Shown here: positions 55,325-63,699 of the stretch, piece after piece
Layout of the letters: the number at the start of each line of letters is the position of its first letter
Numbering within the stretch: position 1 is the stretch's first letter
NCBI GenBank assembly: GCA_028687435.1
Contig: JAQUAF010000016.1
Location: forward strand, 1-64,000
Direction: 5' to 3'
Source of the DNA: Verrucomicrobiia bacterium
Lineage (GTDB): Bacteria > Verrucomicrobiota > Verrucomicrobiia > JABWAM01
Length of the DNA stretch: 64,000 nucleotides
Notes under the pieces: generated by a model
The model's database searches: none
What the model saw: the letters and a program-made list of their open reading frames with translations, nothing else
Told to the model about the DNA's origin: nothing
Made by a program: the position numbers and the translations under genes

Positions 55325-55828
55325 ATGAAAATTTTTAACCCCATGTTTTTCCAACGGTTCGCCGCAGCCCTTTTATGCGGGGTGGCATTTCTTTTTTCCT
55401 CCTGCGCCCAGTCTTCGAAAACAGCCGCGTCCGACCATCCCACCCGGCAATTGGTCGACAACGCCGTGCGTTACGGCGCCATTGGAACAGCAGGAACGGC
55501 CGGATTTTTTGCCGGCAAGGAACTTGGCGGCGACAATGCCGCGGGCGCCGTTGGCGCGGCGGTGGGCGCGGGCGGCCTGTATGCGCTGGAGAAATTCACC
55601 GATCGCAAACAGCGGGATGAGTACGAACGGGGAATTGCCGCCGGCGCGGCCCAGGCCCGCGCGGAACAGCTTGAGGAACGGTGGACCAGGGAAGCCAGAT
55701 ACGGGCTGCCGCCCGATGGCGCATCCGCCCCGCCCCAGTTCAAATACCGGCGGGTGTACGTTCCCTCCCGTGTCATCAATGGTGTGAAGATGGAGGGGCA
55801 ATATCAAACCGTCGTCGTTTCGCCATGA
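55325..55828 (+). CDS. Glycine-rich lipoprotein
   Basis: 167 residues. The N-terminus FQRFAAALLCGVAFLFSSC is a lipoprotein signal with Cys as the acylated residue. It is followed by a glycine-zipper-like stretch (AIGTAGTAGFFAGKELGGDN, GAVGAAVGAGGL) that could insert in a membrane. A coiled or helical Arg/Glu-rich segment (AQARAEQLEERWTREARYG) and a short beta end follow. It may be the outer-membrane component of the VirB-like assembly, as small lipoproteins (VirB7-type) are in T4SS; this is inference from position. Confidence 0.6.
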   Translation: MKIFNPMFFQRFAAALLCGVAFLFSSCAQSSKTAASDHPTRQLVDNAVRYGAIGTAGTAGFFAGKELGGDNAAGAVGAAVGAGGLYALEKFTDRKQRDEYERGIAAGAAQARAEQLEERWTREARYGLPPDGASAPPQFKYRRVYVPSRVINGVKMEGQYQTVVVSP

Positions 55829-55859
55829 CAGGACTCGCTCTGAGCCGCGCAAAATTAAA

Positions 55860-56000
55860 TTAGGCCGCGCCCAAGGCCTGGCGGCTTGATGCTCGATCCG
55901 CCTTCGCTCTGCGAGCTTGCGTCTTCGCCAAAGCTTCGGCGGCACAAGCTGGCGGGACAAGTGCTCGACGCAGAAAACCAGCAAGGCGGCGCGGGTTGGG
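55860..56000. repeat. GC-rich intergenic repeat resembling the MITE interior
   Basis: GATCCGCCTTC, AGCTTCGGCGG and ACAAGCTGGCGGGACAAGTG appear here in the same order as similar strings inside the element at 35845-36189. The MITE-like terminal repeats were not found, so this is either a degraded copy or a separate repeat. The rest of 55829-56163 has no supported gene. Confidence 0.4.
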
Positions 56001-56163
56001 GAGCGTTGTTTTGCCTGATTTTGCGACTTTGAAATATTGAAACGAAGGGATTCGTTTCAGGCGGACTGGAGAAAGAGCTTGAATAAAATAGCGCAACAAA
56101 AGAAGGTTTGCCGATGCGCGAAAATAAAACAACTGCCACATTGAAGGGGGGTGGCTTTGGGGA

Positions 56164-57213
56164 GTGGAAACGATGAAAGGGAAGTATTCTTTGGCTGTTT
56201 CTGTGGGGTCGTTTTTGTTTTGCTGGGGATTGTTTTTGATGTGGGGGATGCATCAGGCGCGGGAACGCGCCCAAGGACATTACCTGCGATGTCAAGCAGG
56301 GGTGAGGGATCCCCATTTTTATCCCGGCTGGCTGTTGGCGCATGCGCGCCAGGAACGGCCGAACGTGCCCAAAATCGTGTTTTTGGGCGATTCAACGGTC
56401 TATGGCACTTCATCCTCGGCGGCCGGCAAAACGGTGACCGGCGCTTTTGGCAAGAGGTTTGCCCCGGCGCAAGCGCAGATTTTTTCTTTTTCGATCATCA
56501 ACATTGGACCCAAGGCTTTTGACCGGATCATCAACAACTACGTGACGCCTCGGGATTATGTGATCATTCAACTTTTGCCCACCGACAGCTCGCTGCAGGT
56601 CGATTCTCACCTGCAATCAATCAAATCCCGAAACATGGCGCAAGGCTGGATGATTCCTTTTTGGGTGTGTCGCGATGAAATCAACACCCTGTATGGACGG
56701 CCTGTTTCCTTGTTCATTTTTGATGTTTTTGAACGCGTCAAACAGATGTTGCGGCAAAAAACCTTTTTTCCCTTGCCGGACAATGAGCAGTGGAGGCCTT
56801 TCACCGTCGGAAAACTGGCGCATGATGAGGCATATCTGAGGGGATGGGCCCAAAAGATCAGCACCCCCCTGGAAAAGAAATCGCTGCAAATTGTCAGGGA
56901 ATTATTGTCCAATCCCCATCTTGATCCAAAAAAAACAATGGTTTATTTTACTCCCATTAATCCGGCTTTATGGCGGCCGGAAGATCTTCAGCCGGAAGGC
57001 GGTTTCTATCGGAGTTTGACGGCGTTGGAGCGGGTTGTCCGGGAGGCGGGCGTCGTCTGTTTTGATTACAATCGTCTCCCCCCGCCATTCACCGTCGATC
57101 TGTTTCACGACTATTCCCATCTCACCGACGATGGCAGCATAATGCTGGGTGAGCGTTTAGGCATGGATTGGCAGCATGCCTTTCAATCGTCCATCGCAAA
57201 AGTCACTCCCTGA
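56164..57213 (+). CDS. SGNH-fold O-acyltransferase partner of an MBOAT
   Basis: 349 residues. One N-terminal membrane helix (FLFCWGLFLMWGM) anchors a periplasmic SGNH domain. IVFLGDSTVYG contains the catalytic Ser77 in a GDS motif, and LFHDYSHLTDDG holds Asp316 and His319 of block V. Such proteins take an acyl group from an MBOAT partner and place it on an envelope polymer. The MBOAT gene begins 3 bp downstream. Start 56164 (METMKGK) or 56173 (MKGKYSL) are both possible. Confidence 0.8.
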   Translation: METMKGKYSLAVSVGSFLFCWGLFLMWGMHQARERAQGHYLRCQAGVRDPHFYPGWLLAHARQERPNVPKIVFLGDSTVYGTSSSAAGKTVTGAFGKRFAPAQAQIFSFSIINIGPKAFDRIINNYVTPRDYVIIQLLPTDSSLQVDSHLQSIKSRNMAQGWMIPFWVCRDEINTLYGRPVSLFIFDVFERVKQMLRQKTFFPLPDNEQWRPFTVGKLAHDEAYLRGWAQKISTPLEKKSLQIVRELLSNPHLDPKKTMVYFTPINPALWRPEDLQPEGGFYRSLTALERVVREAGVVCFDYNRLPPPFTVDLFHDYSHLTDDGSIMLGERLGMDWQHAFQSSIAKVTP

Positions 57214-57216
57214 CCC

Positions 57217-58386
57217 ATGCTTTTTGCCAGTTTCAGTTTTGTTCTTATTCTTGCCGTTGCGGTGCCGCTGTTCTATTGGATCCGGCCCGAGCGGCGGTAT
57301 GCGGTGATTATTGTCTCCGGCGTGTTTTTTTATGCGTGGAACGCCACTTGGTGGGTGCTCCTGTTTTTTTCCGAATTGCTGATCAGCCGTTTTTATTGCC
57401 GGGGGGCGCGCGCCTGTTGGATCGGCATCGTGCAGGCCATGCTCGTGCTGGGGATTTTCAAATACGGCAGTTTTGTTGAGAATAATGTGAGAGCCGTCCT
57501 GGGCCTTGATCCCGGCCGCACGCTGCCGGTGTTGGCCGTGTTGCCCCTGGCCGTTTCCTTTTTCACCTTTGAATTCGTCCATTTTGCCAGCGACTTTTAC
57601 CGGGAAAAAATAACCGAGCGCAATTTCACCAAATATGCCGCTTTTATTTTCTTCTTTCCAACCTTGGTTGCAGGCCCAATCAAACGCTACCAGGATTTTA
57701 TTCCCAAAGTGGAGGCGGCTGTCCTTGATTGGGAAGGCATCTCTTGCGGCATCACGCGCATTTTCTGGGGATTCTTTAAAAAATTTGCAATTGCGGATGC
57801 CATGGTGGAATGGACCAAATTTCTCGTGCCGGAACATATTCCCTCCCTTACCGGGATTTGGCTGTGGCAGGGGGTGTTTGCCTACGGATTGCGCATATAC
57901 TTTGATTTCAGCGGCTATGCCGACATTGCCATTGGAGCTTCATTGCTCTTTGGCATCACGGTGCCGGAAAATTTTAGCAATCCCTATTTTGCCTCCAATA
58001 TTTCCGATTTCTGGAAACGGTGGCATATTTCCCTTTATCGGTGGCTCGTGGATTACATTTTCATCCCTTTGGGCGGCAGCCGTTGCGGCCGATGGAGGGT
58101 GTGCCTGAACATCATGGCCGTCACGGGTTTCAGCGGATTTTGGCACGGCGCTTCGTGGAATTTTTTAATATGGGGATGGTTCCATGGCATTATGCTGTGC
58201 ATTTTCCATTGGTACAGCCATTGGCGGGGAGAACAGACGGAAGAGCCGCCGTCCTGGTGGTCCTATTCAAAACGCATCGGCGCAATTCTTTTTACCTACA
58301 TTCTGGTGAATTTTGGCTGGACGTTTTTCATCATGGACTTTCATTCCCTGGGCATCGCCTTGCCCAAGATGTTTTTTCTCAAATGA
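57217..58386 (+). CDS. MBOAT-family membrane O-acyltransferase
   Basis: 389 residues, shorter than most (about 460-500). Multiple hydrophobic segments are visible. YFDFSGYADIAIGASLLFGI, FWKRWHISLYRWLVDYIFIP and GFSGFWHGASWNFLIW (His310, the conserved MBOAT active His) identify the family. The protein moves an acyl group across the inner membrane to a periplasmic carrier. It ends MFFLK, while many Gram-negative homologues continue with a further helix and an acyl-shuttle motif. Here that part appears to be the separate overlapping ORF downstream. Confidence 0.88.
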   Translation: MLFASFSFVLILAVAVPLFYWIRPERRYAVIIVSGVFFYAWNATWWVLLFFSELLISRFYCRGARACWIGIVQAMLVLGIFKYGSFVENNVRAVLGLDPGRTLPVLAVLPLAVSFFTFEFVHFASDFYREKITERNFTKYAAFIFFFPTLVAGPIKRYQDFIPKVEAAVLDWEGISCGITRIFWGFFKKFAIADAMVEWTKFLVPEHIPSLTGIWLWQGVFAYGLRIYFDFSGYADIAIGASLLFGITVPENFSNPYFASNISDFWKRWHISLYRWLVDYIFIPLGGSRCGRWRVCLNIMAVTGFSGFWHGASWNFLIWGWFHGIMLCIFHWYSHWRGEQTEEPPSWWSYSKRIGAILFTYILVNFGWTFFIMDFHSLGIALPKMFFLK

Positions 58387-58499
58387 ATGCCTCGCCTCTT
58401 CTCAAAGCCATCGGCATCGGTGTGCTCTGGTTTTTTCTCAGCGCCACGGCCTGGATCTGCTGCAACAGCGACTTGGAGTTTATTTATATCAATTTTTGA
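58383..58499 (+). CDS. 38-residue membrane microprotein ending FIYINF (DltX-like acyl shuttle)
   Basis: MNASPLLKAIGIGVLWFFLS then ATAWICCNSDLEFIYINF. One transmembrane helix spans about residues 9-26, followed by a short periplasmic tail. The final hexapeptide FIYINF fits F-x-Y-x-x-F. In the Dlt pathway the Tyr of such a C-terminal hexapeptide, carried on the microprotein DltX, receives the acyl group from the MBOAT and passes it to the serine acyltransferase. The ATG overlaps the MBOAT stop (ATGA), and the SGNH gene lies upstream, so all three expected parts are adjacent. It is below the ORF-track cutoff. Its role here is inferred from motif, topology and position. Confidence 0.75.
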   Translation: MNASPLLKAIGIGVLWFFLSATAWICCNSDLEFIYINF

Positions 58500-58624
58500 G
58501 GCGTTTGCAAAGCCACAAGGCGTTGCGTTTCAGTGAAAAACAGACGCGCAACCCCCTGGCGGCGATTGCTTCGGCCAAAGTTATTCATTGCGGCGCATGG
58601 GATGGTTTTGCGGGCGCCCTTTGA

Positions 58625-59335
58625 TCAAGATTTAATCATGCCGTCGTGCAGTTCGTTGGCCCGCTGATAGCTTGCCGGCGAACCGATATCCACCAGCAAA
58701 TCCGCGCTTTCCCATCCCAACAGGCGCGGAAGCAGGCGGGGGATGAAGTCGCGGGCGATGTCGGCGGGGGCGGCGGGCGGCAAGAGAGCCAGCGATTCCC
58801 GCGAAAAAACATAAATGCCGGAATTGGCCAGGTTGGAAACCGGGGCGGCGGGTTTTTCCTCAAAAGCCGTCACCCAGCCGCGGGCATCCAGGGTGGCGAT
58901 GCCGCATTCCTTGGGGCGGGCGGTGCGATGGAGAAGCATGGTCCCCAAAGGATGTTCGCCATGGTGTTGTTCATGACAGCGGATCAGTTCGGCGGCATTG
59001 AACAGGGTCCAGTTGTCCGCATAACACACCAGGAAGGATTCATCGTTTTCCACGAATGAACGGTTTGCCCGCAACGTTCCGGCGCTGCCCAGCAACACCG
59101 GCTCGTAAGCGGTGTGGACGCGCATGTTTCCCCGCCAGCTTTTCACAAAGGCATCAACCTGCTGGCTCAGATAATGGGTGTTCAAAAGAACATCTTTCAC
59201 CCCGGCCCGTTGCAGGGAGTCAAACCAGTGCCCCAAAAGCGGTTTCCCGCCAATGGGCAGCAGACACTTTGGAGTGTCCAAGGTCAAAGGACGGAGCCGG
59301 ACTCCCAGCCCCGCCGCCAGAAGGAAGGCTTTCAT
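58625..59335 (-). CDS. Sugar-1-phosphate nucleotidyltransferase (HddC/MPG-like)
   Basis: About 236 residues from ATG 59335. LLAAGLGVRLRPLTLDTPKC followed by LLPIGGKPLL is the nucleotidyltransferase signature G-x-G-x-R-l-x-P-l-T-x-x-x-P-K. Other features are EPVLLGSAGTL, FLVCYADNWTLF with a metal-binding Asp, and VTAFEEKP with a metal-binding Glu. It forms an NDP-sugar from a sugar-1-phosphate. Divergent to a heptose-kinase-like gene 140 bp away, it likely makes a nucleotide-activated heptose or mannose-type sugar. The longer track start has no support. Confidence 0.8.
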   Translation of the reverse strand: MKAFLLAAGLGVRLRPLTLDTPKCLLPIGGKPLLGHWFDSLQRAGVKDVLLNTHYLSQQVDAFVKSWRGNMRVHTAYEPVLLGSAGTLRANRSFVENDESFLVCYADNWTLFNAAELIRCHEQHHGEHPLGTMLLHRTARPKECGIATLDARGWVTAFEEKPAAPVSNLANSGIYVFSRESLALLPPAAPADIARDFIPRLLPRLLGWESADLLVDIGSPASYQRANELHDGMIKS

Positions 59336-59475
59336 GATGGATGCGGCAGGTTGAATGTCCCTGCGGAGGATGTCAAGCCATGGGCAACCGGCAGGTTTTT
59401 CTTGTTTCACCCCAAAGGAAATGCATCTAATAAACGGCTCGCTTGGACAAGAGGCTTGATCCGGCGCGCCCATCC

Positions 59476-60468
59476 ATGATTATCACTCAAACCCCCCTTC
59501 GTGTCAGCCTTGCGGGCGGAGGCACGGATATTCCCCAATACTACACCCGGCATGGCGGTGAGGTGCTTGGCCTTGGCATCGACAAGTACCTTTTTGTCTG
59601 GATCAAGGAACGGTTTGACCGCCAGATCATTGTCAATTGGACGCGCAAGGAGGTGGTTTCCCAGCTTGATGAAATCCAGCATGAATTGGTGCGGGAAGCG
59701 GCGCGAATGGCGGACCTGGCTCATGGATTCGAGGTCACCACCCTGGCGGATATTCCCTCGGAGGGTTCCGGTTTGGGATCGTCGAGCGCCTTGACGGTCT
59801 GCCTGTTGAACGCCTTTTTTCAGCATCAGGGGATGCAGCTTTCAAATGCCGAGCTGGCCCAGCGGGCCTGCGATATTGAATTGCGCGTTCTCGGCAAACC
59901 CATGGGCAAGCAGGATCAGTACCTGGCGGCTTTCGGCGGCTTGCAGCATCTTTTTTTTCATCCGGACGAAACGGTCACCCGCGAGACCGTCAAAACCACT
60001 CCTGACGCCCTGCGGCAGCTCAATCACAACCTGCTGTTGTATTATACCGGCATCACCCGGAAAGCCTCCGCGCCGCTTAAGGTCCAGATCGATGGAATGG
60101 AGAAGCTGTTTCCGCTTTATCATCAGATCAAACAAATGGCGGGGCGAATGCGCAAGGTGATCGAGGCGGGCCAGATGGATGAAGTGGGGGTGTTATTGCA
60201 CGAGGCATGGGAGATCAAACGTCAATTTGCCGCGGTGACGATGCCGGAGATTGATCGCATGTATGAGACGGCCCGGCAGAATGGCGCCTCGGGCGGAAAA
60301 TTGTGCGGCGCGGGAGGAGGCGGTTTTCTTCTGGTTTATTGCCCCCTGCATGAGCAGGAACGCTTGCGCCGGGCCATGAGCGCCTATCCGGAAATGCCTT
60401 TTGAAATCGATCGGATCGGCACGCGGGCCATCCTTAATGTTCAACGCCGCATGTGGAAGATTCGCTGA
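59476..60468 (+). CDS. GHMP kinase, D-glycero-D-manno-heptose 7-phosphate kinase-like
   Basis: About 330 residues. IITQTPLRVSLAGGGTDIPQ is the typical start of HddA-type kinases. IPSEGSGLGSSSALTVCLLN is the GHMP ATP-binding loop and SGGKLCGAGGGGFLLVYC is motif 3. HddA phosphorylates D-glycero-D-manno-heptose 7-phosphate at C1 on the route to GDP-heptose. Fucose or other sugar kinases of this fold remain possible. The stop overlaps the epimerase start (TGATG). ATG 59476 is chosen for the conserved N-terminus. GmhA and GmhB partners are not in the window. Confidence 0.8.
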   Translation: MIITQTPLRVSLAGGGTDIPQYYTRHGGEVLGLGIDKYLFVWIKERFDRQIIVNWTRKEVVSQLDEIQHELVREAARMADLAHGFEVTTLADIPSEGSGLGSSSALTVCLLNAFFQHQGMQLSNAELAQRACDIELRVLGKPMGKQDQYLAAFGGLQHLFFHPDETVTRETVKTTPDALRQLNHNLLLYYTGITRKASAPLKVQIDGMEKLFPLYHQIKQMAGRMRKVIEAGQMDEVGVLLHEAWEIKRQFAAVTMPEIDRMYETARQNGASGGKLCGAGGGGFLLVYCPLHEQERLRRAMSAYPEMPFEIDRIGTRAILNVQRRMWKIR

Positions 60469-61601
60469 TGACCGGAAAAGAAAAAGTATTGGTGACAGGC
60501 GGCGCGGGATTCATTGGTTCGCATACGGTCCGCCAGCTTCTGGCCGCCGGTTATGCCGTCAGAGCGCTGGATAATTTGTCGCCCCCTGTGCATGAGGGCA
60601 ATCATGAATGGCCTTCCTGGCTGCCGGACGAAGTCGAGCGGTTGGAGGGGGATGTCCGCCGTCCGGAGGATTGGGCGGCCGCGCTTGAAGGGGTGGATTT
60701 TGTCATCCATCTTGCCGCGTATCAGGATCTGCTGCCTGATTTCTCCAAGTTTTTCAGCGTCAATGCCACGGGCACCGCCCTGCTTTATGAGACAATTGTG
60801 GCGCGCAAGCTGCCTGTGCGCAAGGTGTTGATTGCCAGCTCCCAATTCGTCTATGGCGAAGGCCAGGGACTCTGCGCCGCTCACGGGGAAGTGTCTTTGC
60901 CGGGAAGGAATCCCGATGCCCTTGAAAAGGGGCTTTGGGAACCGGTTTGTCCGCTTTGCGGCGGACCGGTTGAAACGCAGCCTTTGAGGGAAAACCATGC
61001 CGCGCCAAACAACCAATACGCCATTTCCAAATATTCACAGGAACTGACAGCCATCGCCATCGGACGCAATTACGGCATTCCCAGCGTGGCCCTGCGTTAT
61101 TCGATTGTTCAAGGGCCGCACCAATCCTTTCGCAACGCTTATTCCGGAGTGATGCGCGTTTTCACGCTTCAATTGTTGAACGGCCAGCGTCCCACGGTTT
61201 TTGAGGACGGCAGCCAGAAGCGGGACTTCGTGAATGTCACGGATGTGGCCGGAGCCAATCTTTTGGTGTTGAAAAATCCGGAGGCCGATTACCAGGTATT
61301 CAATGTCGGAGGGGGCAAGGCATGGACGGTGGTTGATTTTGCGCGTTTGGCGGCGGAAGTGACGGGAAGGAAGATTGAGCCCCGGATTACCGGTGAATAC
61401 CGGGTGGGGGATACCCGGCACAGTTTTTCGGACATCTCGAAAATTCAGCGCCTCGGTTGGCAGCCTTCCAAAACCGTGCGCGAAAGCATTGAAGAGTATT
61501 CCTCCTGGATCACCAGTCAGCGTTTGGAAATTGATTATGTCGGCGAAGCCTTGCGCAACCTCAGAACCTCGGGCATTCTCAAACGCCCTTCCCCTGTATG
61601 A
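60468..61601 (+). CDS. NAD-dependent sugar epimerase/dehydratase with a Cys-rich insert
   Basis: About 377 residues. VLVTGGAGFIGSHTVRQLLA is the NAD-binding TGxxGxxG motif, and QYAISKYSQE supplies the catalytic Tyr-x-x-x-Lys. Between these is an insert, EPVCPLCGGPVETQ, with a CxxC pair seen in a subset of extended SDR epimerases such as dTDP-L-rhamnose 4-epimerase-like proteins. Only one CxxC is evident. It acts on a nucleotide sugar. It is translationally coupled to the GHMP kinase gene by the ATG-TGA overlap. The track start at 60453 is a GTG, less likely than ATG 60468. Confidence 0.85.
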   Translation: MTGKEKVLVTGGAGFIGSHTVRQLLAAGYAVRALDNLSPPVHEGNHEWPSWLPDEVERLEGDVRRPEDWAAALEGVDFVIHLAAYQDLLPDFSKFFSVNATGTALLYETIVARKLPVRKVLIASSQFVYGEGQGLCAAHGEVSLPGRNPDALEKGLWEPVCPLCGGPVETQPLRENHAAPNNQYAISKYSQELTAIAIGRNYGIPSVALRYSIVQGPHQSFRNAYSGVMRVFTLQLLNGQRPTVFEDGSQKRDFVNVTDVAGANLLVLKNPEADYQVFNVGGGKAWTVVDFARLAAEVTGRKIEPRITGEYRVGDTRHSFSDISKIQRLGWQPSKTVRESIEEYSSWITSQRLEIDYVGEALRNLRTSGILKRPSPV

Positions 61602-61707
61602 GCGATGAATTGTTTCCGGGCATGATTCTCTTTGGTTGCGGTCTGCAACAGCCGCAACCACCACCGGATCGGCGGAAAAAAGGGAGGCATTATCCATTGG
61701 CTGGCTG

Positions 61708-63141
61708 ATGGCAACGGAAAAGGACCCTTTTATCATGCGTTTTCAATCGCTCGCCTCAAAAGTTTTTTGGTGGCAACAGGCCGCCAATGTGCTGACTTTT
61801 GGCCGGTCCATTCTGTTGATGTGCCTGATCAGCGCCGAAGGTTATGGAACCTTTGCGCTGGCCAGCGTGTTGCTTTCGTATTTTTCAATTTTGCGCAGCT
61901 TTGATTTTCGCGCCCCGGTTGTGACGGCGCCGGAGGCGCATCAGCGGTTGTTGCGAACGCAATACGCGGTGGAGACGGGCCTTTGCCTTGTCAACATTGT
62001 CTTGTTTGCGATCGCGACGCCGCTTCTGGCGCGATGGTATCAGAATTCCCTGCTTCTGGTGACGGGAGCCTTGCTTTTGGCGGACGGGGTGGATGGCTGC
62101 GCCGGCACGCCCCTGTATCTCACGGAACGGGCGTTGGAGTTTCCATACCTCACACGGCTCAAAGCGATGATCGGTTATTTTTCCTTTGCGATCTGCCTGG
62201 TCTTGGCGTGGTTTGGTTGGGGCGCATGGGCCCTGGCGGTGGATCGGATGGTGGTTTCCTCCCTGGTGGCCCTCTGCATTTGGCGGCGCAAAGTCTGGTC
62301 GCCGGGCTTTGCTTTTGATCGGGAAAGTTTTCGTTATCTTTTGAATTTTGGCGGCGCCTTGTTTTTTGCCGGTTTGTGGGGGAAAATCCTGTTTGGATTC
62401 GATATTTTTCTTGTGGGCACCCTGCTGGGTGAAACGTCCGCGGGTTTCTATTCCCGCGCCCAGGTTTTCGCGCGCCTGCCGATGGATCTTGGCACGGGTT
62501 TTCTCGGATTGATGGCTCTTGCCCTTTACGCAGCCGCCCGGAGGGAATCCAACGAACAGACTTATCAGCGCTATGAAATGATGAGCGCCAACATCGCCCG
62601 CATCAGCATGTGGATGGCGGGTGGAATCGCCCTGGCGCTGGATCAAGCCCTGCCGTTTCTTTTGAAAAAAAAGGGTCAGGAGTGGTTGCCCATGGTCCCG
62701 ATTTTTTGGGCCCTGTTGCCCTATGCGGTGGGACGGCCGCTGTTCCAAAACGCGGCCCAATGCATCACCTCTTTGCATGAACAGAGGTTTTTTCTATTGG
62801 TCGTGTCAGTCTTGAGCGTGATTTACGGGGCCCTTCTGATTTGGTTGGTAAAGGTGAGTATTTTGTGGACTGCCGCAGCCAGCGGACTGGTATTGATCAT
62901 CGGGTTCTTCTGGCTGGAACACCGGCTTCACCGGCGATTGGGGGGCACGAGTTGGCGGACCGCGTTGATGCCTCTGCTATTGCTGGCCGCGGCATTGGCT
63001 TTGCGGCTCGGATTGGACCGGCTTTCCCTGGACGCGGCGTGGAAAATGACCGCGATCGTCATCCTGGGCCTGGTTTATACCGCCGCCGCCTATGGCGAAT
63101 GGCGCTTCCACTGCCATAAAAAGATCGGCCTGGAGACGTAA
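61708..63141 (+). CDS. Wzx-like polysaccharide flippase (MATE/PST superfamily)
   Basis: About 477 residues with 12 or more hydrophobic segments, no signal peptide, and the pattern of PST/Wzx transporters: LTFGRSILLMCLISAEGYGT and FALASVLLSYFSI early, ETSAGFYSRAQVFARLPMDL in the middle, and paired helices at the end. Such proteins flip lipid-linked glycan units to the periplasm. It is downstream of the sugar-nucleotide genes on the same strand. Start ATG 61708 (MATEKDPF) is chosen, but 61735 (MRFQSLA) is possible; the track start at 61636 has no support. Confidence 0.75.
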   Translation: MATEKDPFIMRFQSLASKVFWWQQAANVLTFGRSILLMCLISAEGYGTFALASVLLSYFSILRSFDFRAPVVTAPEAHQRLLRTQYAVETGLCLVNIVLFAIATPLLARWYQNSLLLVTGALLLADGVDGCAGTPLYLTERALEFPYLTRLKAMIGYFSFAICLVLAWFGWGAWALAVDRMVVSSLVALCIWRRKVWSPGFAFDRESFRYLLNFGGALFFAGLWGKILFGFDIFLVGTLLGETSAGFYSRAQVFARLPMDLGTGFLGLMALALYAAARRESNEQTYQRYEMMSANIARISMWMAGGIALALDQALPFLLKKKGQEWLPMVPIFWALLPYAVGRPLFQNAAQCITSLHEQRFFLLVVSVLSVIYGALLIWLVKVSILWTAAASGLVLIIGFFWLEHRLHRRLGGTSWRTALMPLLLLAAALALRLGLDRLSLDAAWKMTAIVILGLVYTAAAYGEWRFHCHKKIGLET

Positions 63142-63148
63142 AGGCAAT

Positions 63149-63691
63149 TCACATAAAAAGCGGATGGGCCGATTGGGAAAATTGAATTTCCGTTTCACGG
63201 CGATGTCCCACAACCCGGGCCGGATTGCCGGCCACCACCTCCCACGGCGCAACCGATTTTACCACCACCGCGCCGGCGGCCACCACCGCGCCCTTGCCAA
63301 TGGTGACTCCCTTCAAAATGATGGCATGCGAGGCAATCCAAGCCCCATCTTCAATGCGGATGGGCGCGGTGCGCATGCGAAAATCGGGAGAGTTAATATC
63401 GTGATCGGCAGTATGGAGGCTCACGCGGTGGGCTAAAACGACATGCCTGCCGATTTCAATGGCATCGGAAGCGTTGAGCAGGCAATCGGGATTGACGGCG
63501 CTCATTTCGCCAATATGGATACGGTTGATGCAATTGCCCATGAGAACAAGCCCCGCAAAAAGATGCGCACCGTTGTCGATCCTCATTTTTAGCGCCGTCC
63601 GGTACCAGAGGAGGCGAAACGCATGCCACGGCACGCGATTCACGACATGGTTGGTTAAATAGTAAATCAAGTAAAAACAAAAGGTTTTCAT
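63149..63691 (-). CDS. Hexapeptide-repeat acetyltransferase (WcaF-like)
   Basis: About 180 residues from ATG 63691. Left-handed beta-helix repeats are visible: IHIGEMSAVNPDCLLNASDA, IEIGRHVVLAHRVSL, IRIEDGAWIASHAIILKGVT and IGKGAVVAAGAVVVKSVAPW followed by EVVAGNPARVVG. HTADHD supplies the catalytic His region. The family O-acetylates sugars of exopolysaccharide. It is convergent to the flippase gene with 7 bp between stops. The gene to its right is on the same strand and 8 bp away. Confidence 0.85.
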   Translation of the reverse strand: MKTFCFYLIYYLTNHVVNRVPWHAFRLLWYRTALKMRIDNGAHLFAGLVLMGNCINRIHIGEMSAVNPDCLLNASDAIEIGRHVVLAHRVSLHTADHDINSPDFRMRTAPIRIEDGAWIASHAIILKGVTIGKGAVVAAGAVVVKSVAPWEVVAGNPARVVGHRRETEIQFSQSAHPLFM

Positions 63692-63699
63692 GATGGATT

